Shown: positions 35,659 to 44,939 of the stretch, piece by piece
Position numbering within the stretch: position 1 is the stretch's first letter
How the letters are laid out: the number at the start of each line of letters is the position of its first letter
DNA from: an uncultured Rhizobium sp.
GTDB lineage: Bacteria; Pseudomonadota; Alphaproteobacteria; Rhizobiales; Rhizobiaceae
Direction: 5' to 3'
Length of the DNA: 64,000 nt
NCBI GenBank assembly: GCA_945952415.1
Contig: CAMFIF010000002.1
Location: forward strand, 62,001 to 126,000
The notes under the pieces: generated by a model
Told to the model about the DNA's origin: nothing
What the model saw: the letters and a program-made list of their open reading frames with translations, nothing else
Database searches by the model: none
Translations under genes and position numbers: made by a program

Positions 35659-36912
35659 ATGATCATGACCCAGCTACCCTATCTCTCGATCGATCCCGCC
35701 ACCCGCCACGTCTCGCTGAACTCCGCAGACCCGGCCTTCTACAGCAATCCCAACATCGCCTATGCCGCGCTTCACGCCACAACGCCCACATTCTACTGGG
35801 AGGAGCAGAAACGCTGGTTTTTCACGGGTTACGACCTGGTGAACGGCCTTCTGCGCGACCGGCGCTTCGGCCGCCAGATCCTGCATATCGCAACCCGCGA
35901 AGAGCTGGGCCTGCCGGAGCCGCTTGCCCATACCCGCCATTTCGACCTGGCCGAATCCAAATCGCTGCTCGAACTGGAACCGCCGGAGCATACGCGGCTG
36001 CGCACCATGGTGAACCGCGCCTTCGTTTCGCGCCATGTGGAGCGTCTGAAGCCGGAGATCGAGGCGCTTGCCAACAGCCTCATCGATGCCTTTGCGGACA
36101 GGGGCGAGGTGGAGCTTCTCTCCGCCTTTGCGGATATCATTCCGGTGACCATCATTGCCCGGATGATCGGCATTCCCGAGGAAATGGGGCCGCAGCTGCT
36201 CGCCTGGTCTCACGATTATGTGAAGATGTACATGTTCGGCCGTACCCGCGAGGACGAGCTTGCCGCCGACCGCGCGTCGCAGGAATTTGCCGATTATGTC
36301 CGCACGGTGATCGCCGAGCGCCGCGCACAGCCGCGCGATGACCTGCTCACCCACATGATCACCACGGAGCACAAGGGCCAGCACCTGACAGAAGAGGAGC
36401 TGATCTCCACCACCATCGTGCTGCTCAATGCGGGCCATGAGGCGACCGTGCACCAGATCGGCAATTCGGTTCGCGTCATTCTCGACAGCGGACTGGATCC
36501 GGCTGGGCTCTTTGCCGATGAGAAGACCACCGAGCGCACCGTGGAGGAGTGCCTGCGGATCTGCGCGCCGGTTCACATCTTCCAGCGCTATGCGCTGGAG
36601 GAAACCGAGGTGGACGGAGTTTCGCTGAAGCGGGGCGACGTGATCAGCCTCGTGCTTGCCGCCGCCAATCTCGATCCGCAGAAGTTCGAGGAGCCCCTGG
36701 CTTTCCGTCCCGATCGGGCGGAGGCACCCAACCTGTCCTTCGGCGCGGGAATCCACTTCTGCATCGGTGCGCCGCTGGCGCGGCTGGAACTCAACATCGT
36801 GCTGCCGCTGCTCTTCCGCAGGCTGCCGGGCCTGAGGATCGCCAAGCCGCCAGTTGTCAAGGATGTCTATCACTTCCACGGGCTGGAAGCGCTGCATCTC
36901 GCCTGGGGTTGA
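35659..36912 (+). CDS. cytochrome P450
   Basis: A soluble bacterial-type cytochrome P450 of 417 residues, a heme monooxygenase. The heme-binding loop is LSFGAGIHFCIGAPLARLE (Cys ligand), the I-helix oxygen-activation segment is LLNAGHEATVHQIGNS, and the ExxR pair is in RTVEECLRICAP. Start codons at 35659 and 35665 are both possible and neither has a strong ribosome site; the frame opens earlier at 35614. No ferredoxin or reductase gene is adjacent, so its redox partner and substrate are unknown. Confidence 0.93.
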   Translation: MIMTQLPYLSIDPATRHVSLNSADPAFYSNPNIAYAALHATTPTFYWEEQKRWFFTGYDLVNGLLRDRRFGRQILHIATREELGLPEPLAHTRHFDLAESKSLLELEPPEHTRLRTMVNRAFVSRHVERLKPEIEALANSLIDAFADRGEVELLSAFADIIPVTIIARMIGIPEEMGPQLLAWSHDYVKMYMFGRTREDELAADRASQEFADYVRTVIAERRAQPRDDLLTHMITTEHKGQHLTEEELISTTIVLLNAGHEATVHQIGNSVRVILDSGLDPAGLFADEKTTERTVEECLRICAPVHIFQRYALEETEVDGVSLKRGDVISLVLAAANLDPQKFEEPLAFRPDRAEAPNLSFGAGIHFCIGAPLARLELNIVLPLLFRRLPGLRIAKPPVVKDVYHFHGLEALHLAWG

Positions 36913-37011
36913 ACGGCCGCCGCGCCATTACATCGAACGGAAAACCCGCGCGGGATGGTCGTCACCGCGCGAGCTTAAATCATCGAAATGTTCGAACCTC
37001 ACCGGCCTGAA

Positions 37012-37356
37012 TCAGGTGCGGATGACGTAATCCTTGAGAGTCGTTTCAATGACTTCCCAGGTTCCCTTGAAGCCGGGTCTCAGGATCAGTCGATCTCCCG
37101 CCCGCAGGGTGATCGCATCGCCACCGTCCTCGGTCACCACGGAGTGGCCCGAGAGGATGTGGAAATATTCCCACTCGTCATAGCTGATCTTCCACTTGCC
37201 CGGGGTGGATTGCCACAGGCCGGCATAAAGCCCGCCCGGTGCTTCTTCCAGATTCCAGGTGGTGAATTCCGGATTGCCGGAGATCAGACGGTCGGCAGCG
37301 GGGGCGCCCTTTTCAGGCTCCACCCCTTCGGGAACGAATTTCAGAACGTGGCTCAT
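37012..37356 (-). CDS. cupin-domain protein (DUF861-like)
   Basis: A 114-residue single cupin domain, similar to the DUF861/EutQ-type group. It starts MSHVLKFVPEGVEPEKGAP and contains KISYDEWEYFHILSGHSVVT and GDRLILRPGFKGTWEV. The enzyme or binding role is unknown, since metal-binding His positions are mostly replaced in this subgroup. It is downstream of metY on the same strand, with a GC hairpin (about 37375-37398) between. Confidence 0.88.
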   Translation of the reverse strand: MSHVLKFVPEGVEPEKGAPAADRLISGNPEFTTWNLEEAPGGLYAGLWQSTPGKWKISYDEWEYFHILSGHSVVTEDGGDAITLRAGDRLILRPGFKGTWEVIETTLKDYVIRT

Positions 37357-37406
37357 GATGCCTCTCAATGACGAAGGGAGCGGGTCGTCCGCTCCCTTCC
37401 CTCTCC

Positions 37407-38690
37407 TTACACCGAAGCAAGGGCCTGTTCGAGATCGCCGATGATGTCGGAGACATCCTCGATACCGACGGAAAGGCGCACCACGTCAGGACCGGCACCG
37501 GCGGCGATCTGCTGGGCTTCGGTCAGCTGGCGATGGGTGGTGGAGGCCGGGTGGATGACCAGCGACCGCGTATCGCCGATATTGGCGAGGTGGGAGAAGA
37601 GCTTCAGGTTCTGAACCAGGTTCTTGCCTGCCTCATAGCCGCCCTTGACGCCGAAGGTGAAGACGGCACCGGCGCCCTTCGGGGCGTATTTCTTCTGCAG
37701 GCCGTTATTCGGATCGTCCTCCAGGCCGGCATAGGATACCCAGGCCACCTTGTCATGGGTCTTCAGCCACTTGGCAACCGCAAGCGCATTGTCGCAATGG
37801 CGCTGCATGCGCAGCGGCAGGGTCTCGATGCCGGTCAGGATCAGGAAGGCGTTGAAGGGCGAGATGGCCGGGCCGAAATCGCGCAGGCCAAGCACGCGGC
37901 AGGCAATCGCAAAGGCGAAGTTGCCAAAGGTGGCGTGAAGCACCATGCCGGCATATTCCGGCCGCGGGGCCGAGAGCATCGGGAACTTGTCGGTCTTCGA
38001 CCAGTCGAAGGTGCCGCCATCGACGATGACGCCGCCCATGGAATTGCCGTGGCCGCCCATGAACTTCGTCAGCGAATGCACGACGATGTCGGCACCGTGC
38101 TCCAGCGGCCGGATGAGGTAGGGGCTGGCCATGGTATTGTCGACGATCAGCGGCAGGCCGTGCTTCTTGGCAACGGCGGCAATGGCCGCGATATCGACGA
38201 AGGTGCCGCCGGGATTGGCGAGGCTTTCGATGAAGATCGCCCGGGTCCGGTCATCAATCTCAGCCTCGAAGGATGCGGGATCGGCCGGATCCGCCCAGCG
38301 CACCTGCCAGCCGAAGGACTTGAAGGCATTGCCGAACTGGTTGATGGAGCCGCCATAAAGCCGCTTGGCGGCAACGAAATTGTCACCCGGCTGCAGAAGC
38401 GTGTGGAAGACGATCAGCTGCGCGGCATGGCCGGAGGAAACGGCCAGCGCCGCGGTACCGCCTTCGAGGGCGGCAACACGCTCTTCGAGCACCGCCTGGG
38501 TGGGGTTCATGATGCGGGTGTAGATGTTGCCGAACTGCTGCAGGCCGAAGAGGGCCGCCGCGTGATCCGCATCGTTGAAGACGAAAGCGGTGGTCTGGTA
38601 GATCGGCGTGGCGCGCGCGCCGGTGGTCGGATCGGGCTGGGCCCCCGCATGCACGGCGAGCGTGTTGAAGCCGGGATTGTTGCTGGACAT
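37407..38690 (-). CDS. metY: O-acetylhomoserine aminocarboxypropyltransferase (sulfhydrylase)
   Basis: A 427-residue PLP enzyme of the Cys/Met metabolism family that makes homocysteine from O-acetylhomoserine and sulfide. It starts [20 protein letters not shown] behind a perfect GGAGG site; the frame runs 92 codons further upstream without family likeness. The PLP lysine is in [17 protein letters not shown], and other family features are [17 protein letters not shown] and [19 protein letters not shown]. MetY rather than MetC/MetB is favoured by the length and the [20 protein letters not shown] region. I found no SAM riboswitch in the 90 bases upstream. Confidence 0.93.
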   Translation of the reverse strand: MSSNNPGFNTLAVHAGAQPDPTTGARATPIYQTTAFVFNDADHAAALFGLQQFGNIYTRIMNPTQAVLEERVAALEGGTAALAVSSGHAAQLIVFHTLLQPGDNFVAAKRLYGGSINQFGNAFKSFGWQVRWADPADPASFEAEIDDRTRAIFIESLANPGGTFVDIAAIAAVAKKHGLPLIVDNTMASPYLIRPLEHGADIVVHSLTKFMGGHGNSMGGVIVDGGTFDWSKTDKFPMLSAPRPEYAGMVLHATFGNFAFAIACRVLGLRDFGPAISPFNAFLILTGIETLPLRMQRHCDNALAVAKWLKTHDKVAWVSYAGLEDDPNNGLQKKYAPKGAGAVFTFGVKGGYEAGKNLVQNLKLFSHLANIGDTRSLVIHPASTTHRQLTEAQQIAAGAGPDVVRLSVGIEDVSDIIGDLEQALASV

Positions 38691-38964
38691 GGAAACCTCC
38701 TCTTGTTCGTTGGCGCGGATCATAGACCAAGAGAAAGCGGAATGCGAAGCGCCCTTCACCCCAATTCCGCGAAAAAACAAGGTGTTGGCGCATATTATGC
38801 GTTGTGGAGAAAGGACGGTGCGGAGAGGACGGCCGAGGCGCGCAATTGTTCCGCGGAATGGCGGGTCCGGCGAAAGATTATCCCCGGGCGGGCGGGTTTG
38901 ATCGGGATCAAGGCGAAGCGCAATCGAAGGGGCGATGCTCACCCAACCCCACAAGGAGTGTCCC

Positions 38965-39246
38965 ATGCTTGCCAGCGATGCCCTGCCCTCGGCCCAGCCT
39001 TCTCCCGAGATGAGCCGCGAAATGCCCGAGATGATGCTGTCTCTCGGGATCGAACCAGCCCTGCTTCGGCTGGACCACCCCGCGCTTTATGCAGGCATGG
39101 AAAGCATCTGCGCCGGCTGCGCCTCCAAGGGCCAGTGCCGGCACGACCTCGCGGCGCAAACCGCCGCTGAAAGCTTTACCGATTACTGCGGCAATGCGGC
39201 AACGCTTTCGCTGCTTGCCGGCCGTCCGGACCTCGCCAGCGAATAG
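38965..39246 (+). CDS. DUF6455-like small protein with cysteine cluster
   Basis: A 93-residue protein starting at 38965 behind AGGAG. The C-terminal half has CAGCASKGQCRHDLA and ESFTDYCGNAATLSLL, the C-x2-C-x4-C then YC-x-N pattern that I associate with DUF6455. The cysteines suggest a metal or iron-sulfur site (inference). It converges with the CoA-binding protein gene, 2 bases apart. Confidence 0.75.
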   Translation: MLASDALPSAQPSPEMSREMPEMMLSLGIEPALLRLDHPALYAGMESICAGCASKGQCRHDLAAQTAAESFTDYCGNAATLSLLAGRPDLASE

Positions 39247-39248
39247 GC

Positions 39249-39677
39249 TCAGAGCCCGAGGCGGGGGATTTCTATGGCGGGGCAGCGGTCCATGACGATG
39301 TCCATGCCCGCCTCCCGTGCCGCATCGGCCGCCTGCGGATGAAGCACTTCCAGCTGACCCCAGATCACCTTCGGGCGATGCGGGAGGGCGGCCGCTTCTC
39401 GGACCACCTCCGGAAGCGCATCGGCTGCGCGGAACACGTCCACCATGTCCACGGCGCGGGGAATATCGGAAAGTCTGCCATAGACCGTCTGTCCATGGAG
39501 CGTCTTTCCGGCCTGGCCGGGATTGACAGGGATGACATCATAGCCGCGCCCGAGAAGGAAACGCATGACGCGGTTGCTCGGCCGGTCGGGATTGGGAGAG
39601 GCCCCCACAAGGGCGATGATCTTCACGGAGCCGAGGATGGCGCGGATCTCGTCGTCGGTCTTGCCGTCAGCGCTCAT
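39249..39677 (-). CDS. CoA-binding domain protein (YccU-like)
   Basis: A 142-residue Rossmann-fold protein of the CoA-binding/YccU type. It has KIIALVGASPNPDRPSNRVM, GYDVIPVNPGQAGKTLHGQ, VDMVDVFRAADALPEVV and the end MDIVMDRCPAIEIPRL with the family Asp-Arg-Cys. It lies near metY, as often in rhizobia, although on this strand it is upstream of it by about 560 bases. The function is unknown; it binds CoA in studied relatives. Confidence 0.9.
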   Translation of the reverse strand: MSADGKTDDEIRAILGSVKIIALVGASPNPDRPSNRVMRFLLGRGYDVIPVNPGQAGKTLHGQTVYGRLSDIPRAVDMVDVFRAADALPEVVREAAALPHRPKVIWGQLEVLHPQAADAAREAGMDIVMDRCPAIEIPRLGL

Positions 39678-39818
39678 GTTTTTCTCCTTTCGCTACACAA
39701 TTGCGTGAAATGCACTTCATAAACGAAAATTCTGCCCATTTTGCGTTTCATTAACCCCATGCGCAACCGACAGTCCGCCGTGAAATTTCGGGCGGCAAGA
39801 TGTTACGGGACAGCTGAC

Positions 39819-40157
39819 ATGAAACGAACCTTTCAAGCCCTTCTTCTCACCGGTCTCAGCCTCGCCACCGTGGGCACCGCCGTGGCGGAGCCCCGCTACA
39901 ATCCCCGCAAGATGAGCTGCGAGGCGGTGCAGGACGCCATTCGCGGACATGGCGCGGTGACACTCCGCTACACCTCCACCCGGGTGAAGAACCTGCCCCT
40001 CTATAACCGTTATGTCCAGAACACCTCCTATTGTGACATGACGGAAGTGGCGGTTTCCGCCAGCGTGCCCACGATTGATCGCGAACGCTGCCCGGTAAAG
40101 CTGTGCGAACACCGCGATGTCGAGCGGCATCGCTTCCCCTGGTTGATGAACGATTGA
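39819..40157 (+). CDS. small exported protein of unknown function
   Basis: A 112-residue protein with a clear signal peptide (MKRTFQALLLTGLSLATVGT, cleavage likely after AVA). The mature part has four cysteines: MSCEAVQ, NTSYCDMTE and RCPVKLCEH. The pattern suggests two disulfides in the periplasm. The frame extends upstream to 39741, but the ATG at 39819 best fits the signal peptide. I do not recognise a named family. Confidence 0.75.
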   Translation: MKRTFQALLLTGLSLATVGTAVAEPRYNPRKMSCEAVQDAIRGHGAVTLRYTSTRVKNLPLYNRYVQNTSYCDMTEVAVSASVPTIDRERCPVKLCEHRDVERHRFPWLMND

Positions 40158-40613
40158 GCATTTGCGACATTCGCCTGACCTTTGCCCGGTTGCGGCCAGA
40201 GCGCCACGCAATCGGGCTTCCGGCGGTGGCCGTTCACGGAGTGATCCGCCTCCGTTCCATGTGCAATCGCATTTTGTATTAACAAAATTAGTATTTCTTA
40301 AATTACACTTGCCTCATTTGAGAACATTTTCGCCCCGCTAACAGTAGAAAAATTGCGGCACGCGAATCAATATTTTGATATTTTACATAATAATTTCATG
40401 ATCTTGGCATTTATGCAGATCCGGTTTACTGAACCTCTCGCCTTTTCTTCAATCCTTCGGCTTTCCGGTGGAAAGATCAGGTGACGGGTGGGGATATCGG
40501 TTGAGTTTGCAGTTCCCAGCCCAGCGCTTCGGGTTTACGACTGAGGGGCAGTCCGAGAGAATCATCCCTTCCCCGGCCGCTTCCCCGCGGCCACCTTTGA
40601 AAGAGCCGCTGGA
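40158..40613. other. intergenic region, AT-rich, no gene seen
   Basis: About 455 bases before the EamA transporter gene. Bases 40265-40420 are much richer in A+T than the flanks and could hold promoters or a protein-binding region, but no hexamer pair or ORF is convincing. Confidence 0.45.
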
Positions 40614-41450
40614 ATGCCCGTCGACGTCATCGTGCTGGTGCTTTTGGGCGCCCTGCTCCACGCCTCCTGGAATGCCATCGTCAAGGCGGGATCGGACAAG
40701 CAGCTGGGCGCGGCGCTGATTTCGGCGGGGGCGGGTCTGACGGCGGTGCCATTCCTTCCCTTCCTGCCGCTTCCGGCGCCGGAAGCATGGCCCTTCGTGG
40801 CGGCCTCGGCCGTGCTGCAGTTCACCTATTTCCAGCTGGTCGCGGCGGGCTACAGGGCGGGGGATATCGGGCTCGTCTATCCCCTCATGCGCGGCGTCGC
40901 GCCGCTGCTCGTCGCGCTGACAAGCAGCCTGGTGATCAAGGAGCACCTGACCCACGGGGCCATGCTGGGCGTCGCCACCATTTCCGCCGGCATCCTCACG
41001 CTTGCCTTCGAGGCGCGGCGCGGGGGAAGCCGGGCGATCGTGCTTGCACTCATGAACGCCATGGTGATTGCCACCTACACATTCGTGGACGGCCTTGGCG
41101 CCCGAAAGGCGGGCAATGCCATTTCCTATACGCTCTGGATGTCGCTCCTGCCGCCGGTACTGCTGTTCGGCTGGGCCTTCTACAGCCGCGGGACGACCAT
41201 GGTTCTCTCCTATGTGCGGAGGGAATGGTGGCGCGGCTGGTTCGGGGGCGCGGGCTCCATCGCCTCCTATGGCCTTGCGCTCTGGGCCATGACCAAGGCA
41301 CCCGTCGCGGCCGTGGCGGCTCTTCGGGAAACCTCCATCCTCTTTGCGCTCGTCATTTCCGTGGTGATCCTGAAGGAAAAGGCAAGCGTCTGGCGCTATG
41401 TGGCAGGCGCCATCATCGCGCTCGGCGGGCTCATCCTGAAGCTCGGCTAG
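40614..41450 (+). CDS. EamA/DMT-family transporter
   Basis: A 278-residue inner-membrane protein with about ten helices and two EamA repeats. It starts VDVIVLVLLGALLHASWNAI and ends with SVWRYVAGAIIALGGLILKL. Segments such as GLVYPLMRGVAPLLVALTS and APVAAVAALRETSILFALVI are typical. Unlike the ribN product it has no riboswitch upstream. The substrate is unknown. Confidence 0.9.
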   Translation: MPVDVIVLVLLGALLHASWNAIVKAGSDKQLGAALISAGAGLTAVPFLPFLPLPAPEAWPFVAASAVLQFTYFQLVAAGYRAGDIGLVYPLMRGVAPLLVALTSSLVIKEHLTHGAMLGVATISAGILTLAFEARRGGSRAIVLALMNAMVIATYTFVDGLGARKAGNAISYTLWMSLLPPVLLFGWAFYSRGTTMVLSYVRREWWRGWFGGAGSIASYGLALWAMTKAPVAAVAALRETSILFALVISVVILKEKASVWRYVAGAIIALGGLILKLG

Positions 41451-41645
41451 GCTTTCGGCATTGACAGCCGGGGCCTGCCGCGCCAAAAGAAATGCACGGT
41501 CCGCAGTCCACCGAGGCATCGCCACCCGAAAGGGAACGCTAAACCTGTCTGTGCTTATTTTGATCCGACACACGATCCGTGCCAGTTCGGAAGGGCGATC
41601 ACCGGAAATTCCGCAAGGAATGCAAGGCACCACAAGGATTATGTG

Positions 41646-42206
41646 ATGTCTCGTACACTCTTACCCTTTCACACGGACGATATGGCTGCCCTCGCCAGGG
41701 CGCTGCGGAAACAACTGACGGAGCGTACCGGCGCCCCCACGCATCTCGAAATGCTGAACATGCTCGCCCGGGCTCTCGGGTACCGCAACTTTCAGGCGTT
41801 CCGGACAAGGGCGGAAACGGGGGCCGTTGCCGCGAATCCCCAGCCCGAAGCCGCTCCCGTGGCGGAGAAGCCGCTCCCCGATCGCAGGCGTGAGCAGGAG
41901 CAAGTTGAGCGACTGGTGCGCTGCTTCGACAGCCAGGGCCGCTTGCTCAGATGGCCATCGCGGCGCACGGATCAGCTCCATGCCCTCTGGGTGCTCTGGT
42001 CGCGCATGCCGGCGCGGCGGGATCTTTCCGAACGGGAGGTCAACGACCGCCTCAAGGCGCTCAATGCCTTCCAGGATCATGCGATCCTGCGGCGGGAATT
42101 GTGCGGAAACCGCCTGATGTGGCGCACGCCGGACGGGCGGACTTACCGGCGCATCGAGCAGCCTCCGCCGCCGATCCTGACCGAGGCGCTGAAGCGCCTC
42201 GGCTGA
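41646..42206 (+). CDS. DUF2087 protein with glyoxalase-related N-terminal domain
   Basis: A 186-residue protein. The N-terminal 55 residues (ALARALRKQLTERTGAPTHL, LARALGYRNFQAFR) resemble the short glyoxalase-related domain found in several rhizobial proteins. After a Pro/Ala linker, residues about 80-165 match DUF2087, with RCFDSQGRLLRWPSRRTDQL, SEREVNDRLKALNAFQDHAI and RRELCGNRLMWRTPDGRTYR. DUF2087 is a winged-helix-like domain often linked to transcription control. The ATG at 41646 has AAGGA upstream; a GTG one codon earlier is possible. Confidence 0.85.
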   Translation: MSRTLLPFHTDDMAALARALRKQLTERTGAPTHLEMLNMLARALGYRNFQAFRTRAETGAVAANPQPEAAPVAEKPLPDRRREQEQVERLVRCFDSQGRLLRWPSRRTDQLHALWVLWSRMPARRDLSEREVNDRLKALNAFQDHAILRRELCGNRLMWRTPDGRTYRRIEQPPPPILTEALKRLG

Positions 42207-42242
42207 AACGGCCTCAAACCGCGGAGGGTGACGGGCGCACCC

Positions 42243-43070
42243 TCACTCCCCCGTCCACACCGCATGACGCTTGTCGAGGAAGGCACCGATGCCTTCCTCG
42301 GCATCGCGGGCGAGCATGTTCTCCACCATCACGCCGATCGTGTAATCATAGGCGTCAGCGGTGGAGAGGTCCGCCTGGGCATAGAAGGCCTCCTTGCCGA
42401 TCTTCAGCGTCAGGGGAGACTTTGCCGCGATGACGGAGGCATATTTGTTCACCACCTGGGTGAGATACTGCTTCGGCACGATGCGGTTGACGATGCCGAA
42501 ATCCTTGGCGGTGGAGGCATCGACGGTCTCGCCCGTCAGCAGCATTTCCATGGCCTGCTTGCGATGCGCCGCCCGGGTGAGCGCCACCATGGGGGTGGAG
42601 CAGAAGAGCCCGATATTGACGCCCGGCGTGCAGAAGGTGGAGGTATCGGTGCAGATTGCCAGGTCGCAGCTGGCCACCAGCTGGCAGCCGGCGGCGGTGG
42701 CGAGACCATCCACTTCCGCAATGACGGGCTTCGGCAGGCGCTGGATCTTCAGCATCAGATCGGCGCAGAGCCGCATGGTCTGTTCGAAGAAGGCCCTCCC
42801 CCGGTCCGGATCGCTCCGACGGGCGGTCATTTCCTTGAGATCGTGCCCGGCCGAGAAGAGCTTGCCATAGGCAGCGATGATCAGCACCCGCACCTCGCGG
42901 TTCTCGGCAGCGGCATCGAACGCGGCGTGCAGTTTTTCGAGAAGCGCTATGGAAAGCGCATTGGCCGGCGGATTGTTGAGCGTCAGGCGCAGAATTCCAT
43001 CGGCGAAATGGGAGGCGAGCGGGCTTTCCGGCTGCTCATGGTCCTTGTGAAGCGAAACGACGTCAGCCAT
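42243..43070 (-). CDS. enoyl-CoA hydratase/isomerase family protein
   Basis: A 275-residue crotonase-fold protein. The oxyanion-hole segments are LFSAGHDLKEM and VDGLATAAGCQLVASCDLAI, and the active-site stretch CTPGVNIGLFCSTPMVALTR follows. The start at 43070 has GGAGAACG upstream. It could act as enoyl-CoA hydratase in fatty-acid or amino-acid breakdown, but the exact acyl-CoA substrate is not determined. It is divergent from a PaaI-type thioesterase gene, which may work in related acyl-CoA turnover. Confidence 0.92.
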   Translation of the reverse strand: MADVVSLHKDHEQPESPLASHFADGILRLTLNNPPANALSIALLEKLHAAFDAAAENREVRVLIIAAYGKLFSAGHDLKEMTARRSDPDRGRAFFEQTMRLCADLMLKIQRLPKPVIAEVDGLATAAGCQLVASCDLAICTDTSTFCTPGVNIGLFCSTPMVALTRAAHRKQAMEMLLTGETVDASTAKDFGIVNRIVPKQYLTQVVNKYASVIAAKSPLTLKIGKEAFYAQADLSTADAYDYTIGVMVENMLARDAEEGIGAFLDKRHAVWTGE

Positions 43071-43193
43071 GGCGTTCTCCTTTCGGCGGGCTTGCAACGA
43101 GCCCCTTCATGACACAGAACGGAGCTTCGATCCATGCCACCAAAGAGGCGGCGTGTGCTGCCCGGTGGAGCAGGGGCATTACGAGGAAAAAAC

Positions 43194-43619
43194 ATGCAGC
43201 CGGTGATGAGCATTGCGGAAATCGACGCCTTTCTGGAGAGCGATTTCCCGCAGATCCATACGGATGGCCGGGTCTTCGCGGTCACCGCCGTGCGTCCCGG
43301 TGAAATCGACATGGCGCTCGATCCATCCGACAGGCATCTTAGGCCCGGCGGCACGGTATCCGGTCCCGCCATGTTCACGCTGGCGGACGTGGCCTGCTAT
43401 GTGGCGATCCTCGCCCATATCGGGCCGGTGGCGCTGGCGGTGACGACCAATCTCACCATCAACTTCCTGCGCAAGCCGGAGCCGGAGCGGATCACCTGCC
43501 GGGCGCGAATCCTGAAGCTGGGCAAGCGGCTGGCGGTGGTGGAGGCCACCCTTTTCCAGAGCGACGTGGACGAGCCCGTGGCCCATGCCGTTGCCACCTA
43601 TTCCATCCCGCCACGCTGA
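43194..43619 (+). CDS. PaaI-family hotdog-fold thioesterase
   Basis: A 141-residue hotdog thioesterase. The active-site helix is RPGGTVSGPAMFTLADVACY, followed by ALAVTTNLTINFLRKPEPER. The ATG at 43194 has GAGG 8 bases before it; the open frame extends upstream to 43134 without support. It probably hydrolyses acyl-CoA esters. A TGTGGTA/TACCACA hairpin at about 43626-43646 follows the gene. Confidence 0.88.
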   Translation: MQPVMSIAEIDAFLESDFPQIHTDGRVFAVTAVRPGEIDMALDPSDRHLRPGGTVSGPAMFTLADVACYVAILAHIGPVALAVTTNLTINFLRKPEPERITCRARILKLGKRLAVVEATLFQSDVDEPVAHAVATYSIPPR

Positions 43620-43700
43620 ATTTGATGTGGTATCATTTTACCACACTATTAATCTATTGATTTCATTGAACTCTTTTTGAGGCGGTCGAAATCGCTGTTC

Positions 43701-43729
43701 TTGACCATCGGGGTCACCCCGCGTATAAG
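43701..43729 (+). promoter_or_regulatory. sigma-70-type promoter of rplM-rpsI
   Basis: TTGACC and TATAAG are separated by exactly 17 bases, about 90 bases before the rplM ATG. Both hexamers are close to consensus, as expected for a ribosomal protein operon. Confidence 0.7.
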
Positions 43730-43819
43730 CCGCCTCGGTGATATTCACCGCCAAGCAACAAGAAACGCCCCCTTGGTCCACGGACCGAAGCCGGGGATCT
43801 CACGAAAGAGTTCAAACTC

Positions 43820-44284
43820 ATGTCTACCTTCGTTCAGAAGCCCGCCGAGGTGGAGAAGAAGTGGGTCATCATCGACGCCGAAGGCCTCGTTGTTGGTCGC
43901 CTCGCCAGCCTCATCGCCATGCGCCTGCGCGGCAAGCACAAGGCAACCTACACCCCTCACGTCGATGATGGCGACAACGTCATCGTCATCAATGCCGAGA
44001 AGGTAGCCTTCACCGGAAACAAGTATTCCGACAAGAAGTACTACTGGCACACCGGTTACCCGGGCGGCATCAAGGAGCGTACGGCTCGCCAGATCATCGA
44101 AGGCCGCTTCCCGGAGCGCGTCATCGAGAAGGCCGTCGAACGCATGATCCCGCGTGGCCCGCTCGGCCGTCGCCAGATGAAGAACCTGCGCGTATACGCC
44201 GGCTCGAACCATCCGCATGAAGCACAGCAGCCCGTCGCTCTCGACGTGGCCAAGCTGAACAGCAAGAACACAAGGAGCGCCTGA
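43820..44284 (+). CDS. rplM: 50S ribosomal protein L13
   Basis: Ribosomal protein uL13, 154 residues, an early-assembly protein of the large subunit. It has [39 protein letters not shown] and [20 protein letters not shown]. It is the first gene of the rplM-rpsI operon, and rpsI begins 2 bases after its stop. Confidence 0.99.
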   Translation: MSTFVQKPAEVEKKWVIIDAEGLVVGRLASLIAMRLRGKHKATYTPHVDDGDNVIVINAEKVAFTGNKYSDKKYYWHTGYPGGIKERTARQIIEGRFPERVIEKAVERMIPRGPLGRRQMKNLRVYAGSNHPHEAQQPVALDVAKLNSKNTRSA

Positions 44285-44286
44285 TC

Positions 44287-44751
44287 ATGGCCGATCTTTC
44301 TTCCCTGAAGGACCTTGCCCCGGCACAGGACGCAGCTCCCGCGCACGTTCGCAAGGTGGATTCGCTCGGCCGCTCCTACGCGACCGGCAAGCGCAAGAAC
44401 GCCGTCGCCCGCGTCTGGGTCAAGCCGGGCTCCGGCAAGATCACCGTCAACGGCAAGGAATTCAACGCCTACTTCGCCCGTCCGGTTCTGCAGATGATCC
44501 TGCGCCAGCCGATCGTCGCTGCTGCCCGTGACGGCCAGTTCGACATCGTTGCCACGGTTGCAGGCGGCGGTCTTTCCGGCCAGGCCGGTGCCGTTCGTCA
44601 CGGCATCTCCAAGGCGCTGACCTACTTCGAACCGGGCCTGCGCTCGGTCCTGAAGAAGGGCGGCTTCCTGACCCGCGACAGCCGCGTGGTCGAGCGCAAG
44701 AAGTACGGCAAGGCCAAGGCCCGCCGGTCCTTCCAGTTCTCCAAGCGTTAA
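44287..44751 (+). CDS. rpsI: 30S ribosomal protein S9
   Basis: Ribosomal protein uS9, 154 residues. The N-terminal extension of about 25 residues is normal for Alphaproteobacteria. It has [38 protein letters not shown] and the basic tail [11 protein letters not shown] that reaches the decoding site. It is followed by a strong terminator at 44777-44802. Confidence 0.99.
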   Translation: MADLSSLKDLAPAQDAAPAHVRKVDSLGRSYATGKRKNAVARVWVKPGSGKITVNGKEFNAYFARPVLQMILRQPIVAAARDGQFDIVATVAGGGLSGQAGAVRHGISKALTYFEPGLRSVLKKGGFLTRDSRVVERKKYGKAKARRSFQFSKR

Positions 44752-44776
44752 TCGCTGGCTTGTCCTTCGATTTCGG

Positions 44777-44802
44777 AACGGCCGCCTTCGGGCGGCCGTT
44801 TT
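44777..44802 (+). terminator. Rho-independent terminator of rplM-rpsI
   Basis: The stem AACGGCCGCC/GGCGGCCGTT has a TTCG tetraloop and is followed by TT and GCGTTT. Confidence 0.85.
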
Positions 44803-44939
44803 GCGTTTCGGGTCTGTCCGCATGACATGCCGATGAAATCTCGCGCCACTTGACCTAGCGCAAGGAATTGCGCCGCTGCAACCCGCAGTTTGCACCTGCC
44901 TCAGGGGCAGAACAGCCAAGCCAAAGCGGAGTTTAGGAC

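Noticed and set aside
37375-37398. GC hairpin between metY and the cupin gene as a terminator
   Set aside because: The stem AAGGGAGCGG/CCGCTCCCTT is strong, but there is no T-run, so I do not call termination.
38691-38790. Possible SAM riboswitch before metY
   Set aside because: I compared the leader with the SAM-II and SAM-V cores that I remember and found no matching blocks.
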